Translations under genes and position numbers: made by a program
Shown: piece by piece, positions 53,054 through 61,061 of the stretch
Position numbering within the stretch: the first letter of the stretch is position 1
Layout: every line of letters starts with the position of its first letter
DNA from: CAYJBH01 sp964370605
Lineage (GTDB): Bacteria; Bacillota; Clostridia; Oscillospirales; Ruminococcaceae
Length of the DNA: 64,000 nt
Direction: 5' to 3'
NCBI GenBank assembly: GCA_964370605.1
Contig: CAYJJX010000002.1
Span: forward strand, 62,001-126,000
Notes under the pieces: generated by a model
What the model was told of the DNA's origin: nothing
The model's database searches: none
Seen by the model: the letters and a program-made list of their open reading frames with translations, nothing else

Positions 53054-54448
53054 ATGTCTTACAAAATACCGGACAACAGCGATGTTGACTACATAAAAAA
53101 CATTGTAGCTCCCGAGCGTGTTTTGAGCGGCGATGAAATAAACGAGGATTATAGCCACGACGAACTTGGCGGTGTTTCCGCTTTCCCACATCTACTGGTT
53201 AGGGTAGAGAACGAACAAGAAATATCGTCAATAATGGCCTACGCAAACGAACAAAACATTCCGGTCGTGGTTCGCGGTTCCGGCACAGGACTTGTCGGCG
53301 CTGCCGTTGCTGTACACGGTGGAATCATGCTTGAAACGACCGGCATGAATAAAATTCTGGAACTGGATCGTGAAAATCTTACCGTCACGGTTGAACCGGG
53401 CGTGCTTTTGATGGAGCTTGCCGAATTTGCAATGCAAAATGATCTTCTCTACCCTCCCGATCCGGGAGAAAAATCTGCAACAATCGGTGGTAACATCAGC
53501 ACGAATGCCGGTGGTATGCGCGCCGTTAAATATGGCGTCACGAGAGACTATGTAAAAGGTCTCACCGTCGTCCTTGCTTCCGGCGAAATTGTACAGCTCG
53601 GCGGCAAAGTGGTGAAAAACAGTACCGGTTATAATCTTTTGCAACTCATAGTCGGCTCTGAGGGTACTCTTGCAATCATTACAAAAGCGGTCTTGAAACT
53701 TGTACCGCTCCCAAAAATCAGTGTCAGCCTACTCGTCCCATTTAAAAATATCGAAAGTGCCATCGAGGTCGTGCCCAAAATTGTTGAAGCACAGGTGCAG
53801 GCCACGGCAATAGAATTTATGGAACGCGAAACCATACTTTTTGCCGAGGAGTTTCTGGGCAAAAAATTTCCCGACACACAGGGCGCGGCATATATTCTTT
53901 TAACCTTTGACGGTGAAACCTCAAAGCGTGTCGAGGAGGAATACGACCTTGTGGCACAGCTGTGCCTATCAAACGGCGCCACCGATGTCTTCATCGTGGA
54001 CACAGATGAGCGCAAAAAGACAGTTTGGTCGGCAAGGAGTGCTTTTTTAGAAGCGATAAAATCTTCCACCACCGAAATGGACGAGTGTGATGTCGTTGTG
54101 CCACGCAACCGAGTGGCTGATTTCATCAAATACACCCACGAAATTTCACATGAGTTGGACATGAGGATACCCAGTTTCGGTCATGCCGGCGACGGAAATC
54201 TCCATGTCTATCTCTGTCGTGACAACATGGACGACGACAGTTGGGAGAAGAAGCTGGGATTGGCATTCGACATGATGTATGAACGCGCAAAGCAGTATGG
54301 TGGTCTCGTTTCGGGTGAACACGGCATCGGATTCGCAAAAAAGCGTTTTTTACGAGATCAGGTGGGTGACTCACAGCACCAGATAATGATGGGAATCAAG
54401 CGAGCTTTTGATCCAAAAAACATACTCAACCCTGACAAAATAGTCTAA
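53054..54448 (+). CDS. FAD-linked 2-hydroxyacid (lactate/glycolate) dehydrogenase, LctD/GlcD-like
   Basis: The 464-residue protein has a PCMH FAD-binding domain (VVVRGSGTGLVGAA near residue 75, YPPDPGEKSATIGGNISTNAGGMRAVKYG). It also has the FAD-oxidase C-terminal domain with the SFGHAGDGNLHVYL metal/substrate motif and SGEHGIGFAKKRF. With EtfAB next door, the expected complex oxidises lactate with NAD+, driven by reduced ferredoxin (electron confurcation, as in Acetobacterium LctBCD). No lactate permease is in the window, so other 2-hydroxyacids are possible. The start lies two bases after the etfA stop, with GGAAAGGAA inside the end of etfA. Confidence 0.9.
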   Translation: MSYKIPDNSDVDYIKNIVAPERVLSGDEINEDYSHDELGGVSAFPHLLVRVENEQEISSIMAYANEQNIPVVVRGSGTGLVGAAVAVHGGIMLETTGMNKILELDRENLTVTVEPGVLLMELAEFAMQNDLLYPPDPGEKSATIGGNISTNAGGMRAVKYGVTRDYVKGLTVVLASGEIVQLGGKVVKNSTGYNLLQLIVGSEGTLAIITKAVLKLVPLPKISVSLLVPFKNIESAIEVVPKIVEAQVQATAIEFMERETILFAEEFLGKKFPDTQGAAYILLTFDGETSKRVEEEYDLVAQLCLSNGATDVFIVDTDERKKTVWSARSAFLEAIKSSTTEMDECDVVVPRNRVADFIKYTHEISHELDMRIPSFGHAGDGNLHVYLCRDNMDDDSWEKKLGLAFDMMYERAKQYGGLVSGEHGIGFAKKRFLRDQVGDSQHQIMMGIKRAFDPKNILNPDKIV

Positions 54449-54468
54449 ATCCCGAAAGGAGCACCTGC

Positions 54469-55527
54469 TTGCAAAAACATAAGTTACTCAAAGTGTATTT
54501 GTTACTCATATCGGTCGTTATTTTGGCTTTCAACAACACGTTGACTACACTGCTGACCTTTATCTTTTTGAATGCTCTGCTAATCATCATGACACTGATC
54601 ACCTGCGAGAGAAACACACAGCGTGTTATCGTGATTTTGAGCTACGGGCTTCTCATTCCGATTCAGATATGCTACACAGTATATGTCGCGGCCGGCGACA
54701 TAATAACCGACATACAGGACATCGGCGTAATGCTTGGATTGTATCTTCTTCTTGGTGCGTCATTTTATCTCGAAACCTTCTTCGAGATACGTAATTATCA
54801 TCATTACTTCTTCCATGACTCAAAAAACATGAACACTCTGTACTTCAGTGATCTTCAACGTTTTGTCGATGTGGTACGAGAAAAAAAACAACTCCTCTCT
54901 AAGACCTCCGGGATATTGACCAAAGATAATATTGCACAGATTCTGTCCGATATCAGACGCACCGACTCTTTTTCTTATACCAACAACGGAACACTGACCG
55001 AAGAATATTTTAGCCTGTTGTCCGAAACTATGAGCGACCACAACCTCTACATCGTGCTGTCTGACACAGGAAGTCTTACAAGTCAAGTGGTATCGCTGTT
55101 TACCGAGAAAGACTATAATCATGCCTCAATCTCATTTGATAAACAGCTGCGCACTCTCGTCAGCTACAACGGTGGAGAGCGTGTTAATCCGCCCGGAATG
55201 AATGCGGAGCTGCTCAGTTATCTTGCCAAAAAGGAAAACGCAAGGGTATATGTTTACAGCCTTGCCGTCACCGAAGCACAAAAGCGAAAGATGGCACAAA
55301 AAATCAGAGAGATAAACACCGATGGCAGCGCCTACAATCTGCTTGGCATGTTCTTGAAACAGTCGTACAAGCCGAATATAATGTACTGCTCCCAGTTTGT
55401 TTATACTCTGCTGGAATATGCCGGTGTCAACTATTTCAAAAAGGATCGAAACAACATAAAGCCCACCGATCTCGTAGAGCTGGACTATTACAAAAAATTG
55501 AAATTCGAATACGAAATCAAGTTTTAA
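54469..55527 (+). CDS. Membrane protein with probable permuted NlpC/P60-like domain
   Basis: The 352-residue protein has about four hydrophobic segments in the first ~110 residues, then a soluble domain. That domain contains DYNHASIS (His near 218) and, later, MYCSQFVYTLLEYAG (Cys near 306). His before Cys, with the Cys starting a helix, is the pattern of permuted papain-fold (YiiX/LRAT-type) hydrolases. This is a weak structural inference, and substrates in that group range from peptides to lipids. The start is TTG, 7 bp after AAAGGAG. It follows the dehydrogenase by 20 bp, so it is probably co-transcribed, but no functional link is known. Confidence 0.65.
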   Translation: MQKHKLLKVYLLLISVVILAFNNTLTTLLTFIFLNALLIIMTLITCERNTQRVIVILSYGLLIPIQICYTVYVAAGDIITDIQDIGVMLGLYLLLGASFYLETFFEIRNYHHYFFHDSKNMNTLYFSDLQRFVDVVREKKQLLSKTSGILTKDNIAQILSDIRRTDSFSYTNNGTLTEEYFSLLSETMSDHNLYIVLSDTGSLTSQVVSLFTEKDYNHASISFDKQLRTLVSYNGGERVNPPGMNAELLSYLAKKENARVYVYSLAVTEAQKRKMAQKIREINTDGSAYNLLGMFLKQSYKPNIMYCSQFVYTLLEYAGVNYFKKDRNNIKPTDLVELDYYKKLKFEYEIKF

Positions 55528-55623
55528 CTATCACACTGAGCATTATATATTTAAAACGCTCCAAAATTCATACCGTGGGGCTGCTAGAAGAATAATATGC
55601 TTTTATTTGCCAGCTTGACGACC

Positions 55624-55660
55624 AAAAGAGGAGATGTCTTACCGCATCCCCTCTTTTTTT
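55624..55660 (+). terminator. Terminator between convergent genes
   Basis: AAAAGAGGAGATG pairs with CATCCCCTCTTTT (one A-C mismatch) across an 8-base loop, followed by a run of T. It ends the etf transcript, and the minus strand carries a shorter T-run. Confidence 0.7.
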
Positions 55661-55668
55661 GCATTTTG

Positions 55669-55920
55669 CTACTCTGTCGACATCCTGTCAACAATATTGT
55701 CGGCAATGTGCCGTAGGTCATTCGTCACTCCTCTGGCACGTTTTTTCAATTTTGGTGTGTGATATACCCAATCTTTTTTTATATCATTTTTCATGTCTCT
55801 CGCGGTCCGCCCTATCTCACCTTTTAACTTTTCCACCGACATATCAACCTGAGATGAATATGCATCCCACTCCTGTTTCGTTACACCTACAGCACTGGAA
55901 AATACATTGTCGTTAGCCAT
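55669..55920 (-). CDS. Small charged protein of unknown function
   Basis: The 83-residue protein, MANDNVFSSAVGVTKQEWDAYSSQVD, is rich in Lys, Arg and Asp and mostly predicted helical, with a central KLKGEIGRTARDMKNDIKKDW segment. No signal peptide, membrane segment or cysteine was seen. I do not recognise the family. The ATG at 55920 follows GAAAGGAATGGCACAAA, a strong ribosome site that argues for a real gene. It stands alone between the convergent membrane protein gene and the riboswitch-controlled ribU. Confidence 0.55.
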   Translation of the reverse strand: MANDNVFSSAVGVTKQEWDAYSSQVDMSVEKLKGEIGRTARDMKNDIKKDWVYHTPKLKKRARGVTNDLRHIADNIVDRMSTE

Positions 55921-56065
55921 TTTGTGCCATTCCTTTCCTGATGGTTTTTCCATTTTTGCACCAGCATCGCAATGCTCTTTTCGCTTATATAAACGATATC
56001 ACGACCTTTTTGCAATTATCCGGTAACTGTATTTTTGCCGCTTTTTGTCAAAAAATACAAAATGC

Positions 56066-56094
56066 TTGCAAATTCTTTTTTGTTGAGCTATAAT
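56066..56094 (+). promoter_or_regulatory. Promoter of the FMN riboswitch-ribU unit
   Basis: TTGCAA and a perfect TATAAT are separated by 17 bp, about 15 bp upstream of the riboswitch 5' end. Confidence 0.65.
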
Positions 56095-56108
56095 ATAGCA
56101 AGAACAAA

Positions 56109-56225
56109 TTCTTCGGGGCAGGGTGCAACTCCCTACTGGCGGTTATAGTCCGCGAGCAAAGGCATTGCTTTTGCAGATTTGGTGAAACTCCAAGACCAAC
56201 GGTTAAAGTCCGGATGTGAGAAGAT
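56109..56225 (+). promoter_or_regulatory. FMN riboswitch (RFN element)
   Basis: The conserved blocks appear in order: CTTCGGGGCAGGGTG, ACTCCCTACTGGCGGT, AGTCCGCGAGC, GATTTGGTGAAACTCC, ACCAACGGTTAAAGTCCGGATG and a closing GAGAAG. This is the full RFN element that senses FMN and shuts down riboflavin genes. The 65 bp to the start codon hold CCTAATTAGG; the mechanism (termination or translation) is not clear. Confidence 0.95.
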
Positions 56226-56290
56226 TTTTTGTAATCGCCCTAATTAGGTTTGTTTTATCGAATAGTAACAAAAGGGAGATTGCATTTTTT

Positions 56291-56923
56291 ATGAATAAGA
56301 CACAAAGATTGACAAGACTTGCACTATTCAGTGCGGTTGCATATGTAGTCATGCTGATCGGCAGAGTGCCGGTCTTTCAGTTTCTCAGCTATGATCCTAA
56401 GGACGTGATAATAACCATCGCCGGCTTTGCATTCGGTCCGCTCTCGGCGGCGGCGATCACCTTTGTTGTCTCACTTATCGAAATGCTGCTCGCAAGCAAC
56501 ACCGGCATAATCGGCTTTTTCATGAACGTCGTTTCCAGCTGTGGTTTTGCATGTGTGGCGGCATTTATCTATAAAAAGAAACACAATTTGCAGGGTGCGG
56601 TTGCGGGACTCGTGCTCGGTACTGTAACCATGACGGTGCTGATGTTACTCTGGAACTACATAGTTACCCCCTTCTACCTCGGCGTGCCTCGCGAAGAGGT
56701 CGTTGCAATGTTGATGCCTGTGTTTTTGCCATTTAACCTACTCAAGGCAAGCATAAATTCTGGACTTGTTCTGATTCTCTATAAGCCAATTCGACGTGTT
56801 TTCAGCGGCATCGGACTCATCCCAAATGTCACACAAAACTCTTCGTCCGGAAAAATGATCACGGTAATATCCATGGCGGCATTCTTTTTGATCGCCATTG
56901 TTATAGCACTAATGGCATTTTGA
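56291..56923 (+). CDS. ribU: Riboflavin ECF transporter S component RibU
   Basis: The 210-residue membrane protein has about six hydrophobic segments. It begins KTQRLTRLALFSAVAYVVMLI and continues FLSYDPKDVIITIAGFAFGP, matching RibU, where the KD segment lines the riboflavin pocket. It imports riboflavin together with shared ECF A/A'/T modules encoded elsewhere. The upstream FMN riboswitch supports the substrate. The ATG at 56291 follows AAGGGAG; earlier in-frame codons fall within the riboswitch and are rejected. Confidence 0.95.
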   Translation: MNKTQRLTRLALFSAVAYVVMLIGRVPVFQFLSYDPKDVIITIAGFAFGPLSAAAITFVVSLIEMLLASNTGIIGFFMNVVSSCGFACVAAFIYKKKHNLQGAVAGLVLGTVTMTVLMLLWNYIVTPFYLGVPREEVVAMLMPVFLPFNLLKASINSGLVLILYKPIRRVFSGIGLIPNVTQNSSSGKMITVISMAAFFLIAIVIALMAF

Positions 56924-56968
56924 CACCAATCATCGACCATCCTGTCGACTACCTGAAAGGAACGATTT

Positions 56969-58237
56969 ATGAAACTCAACTACAAACGCACATTTTTTGT
57001 CGGTCTTGCATTCCTTTCCATCTCTGCTTTTTGGCAGGTGTATGATGGTATCATACCGCTGATACTGCAAAACACATTCGGACTTGCCGAGACTGCCACC
57101 GGTGTCGTGATGGCGGCCGATAACGTACTTGCCGTATTTTTGCTCCCAATTCTCGGTGCGATGTCGGATAGGGTCGACACCCGCCTTGGAAAACGCACGC
57201 CGTTCATCGTGGTCGGCACAGTGCTCGCCATTATATTTATGATGCTATTGCCGCTTGCTCAACAGCTAGGCAACTTTACCTTTTTTGTGATAGCCCTCGG
57301 ATTCACACTCCTATCGATGGCGCTCTATCGTTCACCTGCGGTTGCACTGATGCCGGATTTGACACCTAAACCTCTTCGCAGTAAAGGAAACGCCGTCATC
57401 AACCTTATGGGCGCTGTCGGTGCGATGATTGCACTTGTATTTATTTCGCTGTTGGTGCCGGCCGGTGACAATCCAAGCTACACCGGGGTATTCATCGGTA
57501 TTGCCATCTTGATGGTCATAGCCGTCACAATATTGCTCCTGACCATTCGTGAAAAAAAACTTTCTTCTGAAATCTCGGCGGAGTATCCCGAAACGCAAGA
57601 ATTTGTTGACGAAAAAGGACGCCTGCCAAACGATGTTCGCCGAAGCCTTGTTTTTATTCTGATGTCGATTTTTCTTTGGTTCATGGCTTATAACGCTGTG
57701 ACAACTGCATTTTCAAGATACGCCACCACGGTATGGGGGCTTGAGGGCGGTGAGTTCGCCGACACATTGCTTGTAGCCACAGTCGCCGCTATCCTCAGTT
57801 ATATACCCATCGGCATTGTCGCCGGAAAAATAGGACGCAGAAAGACCATCATTATCGGGCTTTTGTTGATGCTGTCGACATTCATCTGGGCTATTTTCAT
57901 GACAGAATATCATCCCATCATCAACGTCGGATTTGCCCTGATCGGCATCGGCTGGGCGGCGGTCAGTGTCAACTCGCTACCGATGGTGGTCGAGATGAGC
58001 AAAGGCAGTGATGTCGGTCGCTATACCGGTTTTTACTATACATTTTCCATGTCGGCACAGATTATTACTCCGATTCTGTCCGGCGTCCTTCTTCAAAACA
58101 TATCCTATCGCACACTGTTCCCGTACAGCGCACTGTTCACTATTCTTGCCATCTGCACCATGTTAATGGTAAAGCACGGCGACTCAAAACCGGTAGCCAA
58201 AAAAAGCGTTCTCGAGAATTTTGATGTAGAGGACTAA
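56969..58237 (+). CDS. MFS transporter (SLC45/GPH-like)
   Basis: The 422-residue protein has about 12 hydrophobic segments. It carries an MFS loop motif GAMSDRVDTRLGKRTPFI between segments 2 and 3 and a related GKIGRRKT in the second half. The SDR-x-x-x-x-x-GKR pattern and SMALYRSPAVALMPDLTP resemble sugar-transporter-like MFS proteins of the SLC45 type. The substrate is unknown. GAAAGGAACG lies before the ATG. It lies 45 bp after ribU with no obvious terminator, so FMN control could extend to it; 62 bp after it a phosphodiesterase gene begins. Confidence 0.88.
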   Translation: MKLNYKRTFFVGLAFLSISAFWQVYDGIIPLILQNTFGLAETATGVVMAADNVLAVFLLPILGAMSDRVDTRLGKRTPFIVVGTVLAIIFMMLLPLAQQLGNFTFFVIALGFTLLSMALYRSPAVALMPDLTPKPLRSKGNAVINLMGAVGAMIALVFISLLVPAGDNPSYTGVFIGIAILMVIAVTILLLTIREKKLSSEISAEYPETQEFVDEKGRLPNDVRRSLVFILMSIFLWFMAYNAVTTAFSRYATTVWGLEGGEFADTLLVATVAAILSYIPIGIVAGKIGRRKTIIIGLLLMLSTFIWAIFMTEYHPIINVGFALIGIGWAAVSVNSLPMVVEMSKGSDVGRYTGFYYTFSMSAQIITPILSGVLLQNISYRTLFPYSALFTILAICTMLMVKHGDSKPVAKKSVLENFDVED

Positions 58238-58299
58238 ATCGGAAAAAAGCATTCAATTTCAATGCTTTGCCAATCCCCTACCTGTTGAAAGGTTATAAT

Positions 58300-59118
58300 A
58301 TGTTAACTATAATTTTGGCTATTATTGCGATACTGCTGCTGATCGCTTTGCTATACCTCAATTTAATAAAGCCGGAGATTGCCGAAAGCACGAAATTGAG
58401 TCCTCTGATGGGTCATTATTACGCTCATCGAGGTTTTCACGACAACCGTGGCGACGCACCGGAAAATTCGTTATTATCCTTTCGTCGCGCGGCGGAAAAA
58501 GGATATGGAATCGAACTGGATGTACAGCTCAGCTCGGACGGAGAGGTGGTAGTGTTTCACGACGATACTACCGATCGAATCTGTGGCGTTGACAGGAAAG
58601 TTTCCGAGTGCAGCTTTGCTGAGCTTGGTGAAATGAGCCTTCTTTCCACAAAACAAAACGTGCCGCTTTTATCAGAAGCGCTTAGCGTTGTAGCCGGCCG
58701 CGTGCCTATTGTGGTCGAGCTCAAACCATATGGCGACAAAACAGCACTCTGCGTTGCTGTCAACAGAGTGCTGTCAAAATATGACGGGGTTTATTGTATC
58801 GAGTCTTTTCATCCCGACATTGTGACATGGTATCGACATAATCGTCCTGATGTCATTCGTGGCCAGCTCTCGGCAGGGTATAATAACCCTTTAAATCCGA
58901 AATTCTTTGTACTCAGTTATCTGCTGACCAACTTCAAGGCAAGGCCTAATTTTATTGCCTATGATCACGCAGCAAGCGGCAATCTCTCGTTTAATATCTG
59001 CCGAACATTATTTCGTGCTACCACCGTCGCGTGGACCATCAAAAGCCAAGATCAATTGAATCGCGCCCGTAAAAAATTCGATCTATTCATCTTCGAAGGG
59101 TTTATCCCAGAGGAGTAG
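58300..59118 (+). CDS. Membrane-anchored glycerophosphodiester phosphodiesterase
   Basis: The 272-residue protein has one N-terminal transmembrane helix (about residues 2-23), followed by a GDPD barrel. The catalytic elements are AHRGFHDNRGDAPENSLLSF (His-Arg then Glu-Asn), GIELDVQLSSDG, VVFHDDTTDRICG and VVELKPYG. It hydrolyses glycerophosphodiesters to glycerol 3-phosphate, possibly at the membrane surface. The ATG at 58300 follows GTTGAAAGG; a TTG at 58267 is less likely. A short AAAGCATT/AATGCTTT hairpin lies at 58246-58268. The 3' end overlaps the convergent aldo/keto reductase gene. Confidence 0.9.
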   Translation: MLTIILAIIAILLLIALLYLNLIKPEIAESTKLSPLMGHYYAHRGFHDNRGDAPENSLLSFRRAAEKGYGIELDVQLSSDGEVVVFHDDTTDRICGVDRKVSECSFAELGEMSLLSTKQNVPLLSEALSVVAGRVPIVVELKPYGDKTALCVAVNRVLSKYDGVYCIESFHPDIVTWYRHNRPDVIRGQLSAGYNNPLNPKFFVLSYLLTNFKARPNFIAYDHAASGNLSFNICRTLFRATTVAWTIKSQDQLNRARKKFDLFIFEGFIPEE

Positions 59119-59983
59119 CGGGTGGAAAAAAGTATCTTTTGTTGATTTTTTTGAGCTGTTCGCTCAAAATTTTCTCATCGGCATCGGTATATGGCGAGAA
59201 TATTTCATCGACATGTTCTACCGCAAAACTAAAATGCTCGAAATTGCCCGGCGTCACTATGACCTGCGCGCCAATCGTATCGGTGGCAAATCGCATGGCG
59301 GGTAACAGTGCTTTATTGTCGCAATCAAACGGTTTGCACCACGACTTATGAAAGCGTGTTGTCTCCTGCTCGCCGTCGTCCCAGGCTCGCTCAATCATAG
59401 ATTTCATGCCGAGAAAACCAATTCTTTTTTCCCTCACTACACGTGAAATTCGCTCGCCGAAACCGTGCCCTTTGTATATTCCCCAGTTTGTGGGAAAAAG
59501 CACCGTGTCAAAATCGTACATCTCGAGTGCTTTCAATGCGACATCCTCATTGTGACAACTCATTCCAATTTTGCGGATAGCGCCCTGTGATTTCATATCC
59601 ACTAACATCTTCAAGACGCCGTCGTCTGCAAACGCCTGTTCTATATCTGACAGAGTGGTCATAGAATGCAATTGATAAACATCAAAGTATTCGGTGTGCA
59701 GTTGTTGCAACGACCTATCAAACTCTCGCTTGGCTTCCTCAGCGGTTCTACATGTGGTCTTGCATGCAAGATAAACATCCTTGCGATATGGTTTGAGCGA
59801 ATTGCCAAGCTTTTCCTGCGCATCACCGTACGAAGGAGCTATGTCAAAATAATTTACGCCGTTTTTTATAGCGTACTCTACATGAGCATCAGAACTTTCC
59901 TGTCCTACATCGGTGGATACAATTCCGCCATAGATAATCTTCGAGACATCATAACCGGTCTTTCCAAGAGTATTTCTTTTCAT
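59102..59983 (-). CDS. Aldo/keto reductase
   Basis: The 293-residue protein begins KRNTLGKTGYDVSKIIYGG and shows the catalytic tetrad: Asp and Tyr in YFDIAPSYGDAQ, Lys in VYLACKTT, His in VYQLHSM. The NAD(P)H site region is VTPGNFEHF. It lacks the C-terminal ferredoxin domain found in some clostridial relatives. The substrate is unknown. The start at 59983 is taken as ATG 12 bp after GAAAGGA; an ATG four codons upstream directly abuts that site. It overlaps the phosphodiesterase gene tail to tail by 17 bp. Confidence 0.87.
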   Translation of the reverse strand: MKRNTLGKTGYDVSKIIYGGIVSTDVGQESSDAHVEYAIKNGVNYFDIAPSYGDAQEKLGNSLKPYRKDVYLACKTTCRTAEEAKREFDRSLQQLHTEYFDVYQLHSMTTLSDIEQAFADDGVLKMLVDMKSQGAIRKIGMSCHNEDVALKALEMYDFDTVLFPTNWGIYKGHGFGERISRVVREKRIGFLGMKSMIERAWDDGEQETTRFHKSWCKPFDCDNKALLPAMRFATDTIGAQVIVTPGNFEHFSFAVEHVDEIFSPYTDADEKILSEQLKKINKRYFFPPATPLG

Positions 59984-60128
59984 GATTGTGGCCATTCCTT
60001 TCGTCGTACCTTTGTGTATATAATATCCTTACCTGATTTTAGCACAGCAATGGCAACTATGCAACACAAACAACTGTGTTTGTCATGTGAAACTTGTGGC
60101 CAGATTTGTGATACATCTTTGTTATCTA

Positions 60129-60157
60129 TTGATTTGCCGAACAAGGCAAGGTATAAT
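60129..60157 (+). promoter_or_regulatory. Promoter of the tlpA unit with internal inverted repeat
   Basis: TTGATT and a perfect TATAAT are separated by 17 bp. TTGCC and GGCAA (60134-60149) form an inverted repeat that fills the spacer, a position suited to an operator. The divergent gap holds no other supported feature. Confidence 0.5.
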
Positions 60158-60259
60158 ATGTTCAAGATACATTGAATCGGCTACTAAAAAGAGTATTTTC
60201 TCAACAACTCTTGTCCGGTTCGGATGGCTACAATTATTTTTTACGAAAGGTGGCACACC

Positions 60260-60874
60260 ATGAAAAAAATATTCGCACTTATCATCGCTTCCGGCATATT
60301 TCTTGTCGGTTGCAATGAAGTGACAACAACTGCGCAAGATTCATCTGCCCCGACAAACATAACCGAAGAAATGCCTACTGCCCCGACACAGGAAGATCAA
60401 GATACCGACATGGTAACTACCGATTCCGACCTTGGCGCGATGGCGACATATGACTTGTATGGAGAGCCGGTCACGGTTGACGTTTTTTCCGATTATGATA
60501 TTACGCTGGTAAATGTCTGGGCAACATGGTGTCCTCCTTGTGTAGAGGAAATGCCTCATCTTGCCGAAATTGCTAAAGAGATGGGCGCCGACGGTGTCGG
60601 TGTCGTCGGAATTATGTCCGATGCAGTCAGCGGCGGTGCTATTGATGAAGAGGCACTCATGACCGGCCATTCAATCATGCAAGGCGCCGGCACCGAATAT
60701 CCAAACATAATCGTCGATGAAATTCTTTACAACGAACTTTTAAGCCAATCGCAGGTTCTTCCCACAACATTCTTTGTCGATTCAAACGGCAATATTGTCG
60801 GCAACAAGTATGAAGGATCACGCAACAAAGAGGAGTGGCAAGAGGTTATCAATACCGAGCTTGCTAATCTATAA
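60260..60874 (+). CDS. TlpA-family thioredoxin-like lipoprotein
   Basis: The 204-residue protein has a lipoprotein signal ending GIFLVGC (Cys18). A Thr/Glu-rich linker follows, then a thioredoxin fold with WATWCPPCVEEMPHL (redox Cys near residues 91 and 94) and the cis-proline region VLPTTFFVDSNGNIVG. It is an extracytoplasmic thiol-disulfide oxidoreductase. The next two genes encode a small CXXC membrane protein and a membrane polyferredoxin, an arrangement that suggests electrons are delivered across the membrane to TlpA. The start at 60260 follows GAAAGGTGGCA. Confidence 0.92.
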   Translation: MKKIFALIIASGIFLVGCNEVTTTAQDSSAPTNITEEMPTAPTQEDQDTDMVTTDSDLGAMATYDLYGEPVTVDVFSDYDITLVNVWATWCPPCVEEMPHLAEIAKEMGADGVGVVGIMSDAVSGGAIDEEALMTGHSIMQGAGTEYPNIIVDEILYNELLSQSQVLPTTFFVDSNGNIVGNKYEGSRNKEEWQEVINTELANL

Positions 60875-60917
60875 TCAATAAGCCTTGTTTCGCAGCCAAT
60901 CAAAGGGAATTGAATGT

Positions 60918-61061
60918 ATGCAAAAACACAGAGTATTTATATCTTCCGTACTTTTTTTGCTCGGTATTGCGATGATTGTCATTGGAGTGCTAAACGGCGA
61001 AATGAGTGATGTGCTGGAAAAATCGATACGTATTTGTCTTGAATGTGTGGGGATAGGCTGA
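60918..61061 (+). CDS. CD1871A-family small CXXC-motif membrane protein
   Basis: The 47-residue protein begins MQKHRVFISSVLFLLGIAMI. It has one transmembrane helix and a short C-terminal segment ending ICLECVGIG, with the CLEC pair. This matches the small CD1871A-type CXXC proteins seen beside TlpA-like and 4Fe-4S proteins in Clostridia. The function is not established; thiol relay between the neighbours is an inference. AAAGGGA precedes the ATG by 9 bp. The stop codon overlaps the next start (TGATG), so the genes are translationally coupled. Confidence 0.82.
   Translation: MQKHRVFISSVLFLLGIAMIVIGVLNGEMSDVLEKSIRICLECVGIG

Noticed and set aside
58246..58268. Hairpin after the MFS gene as a terminator
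   Set aside because: The 8-bp AT-rich stem is not followed by a T-run and lies just before the next gene's ribosome site.
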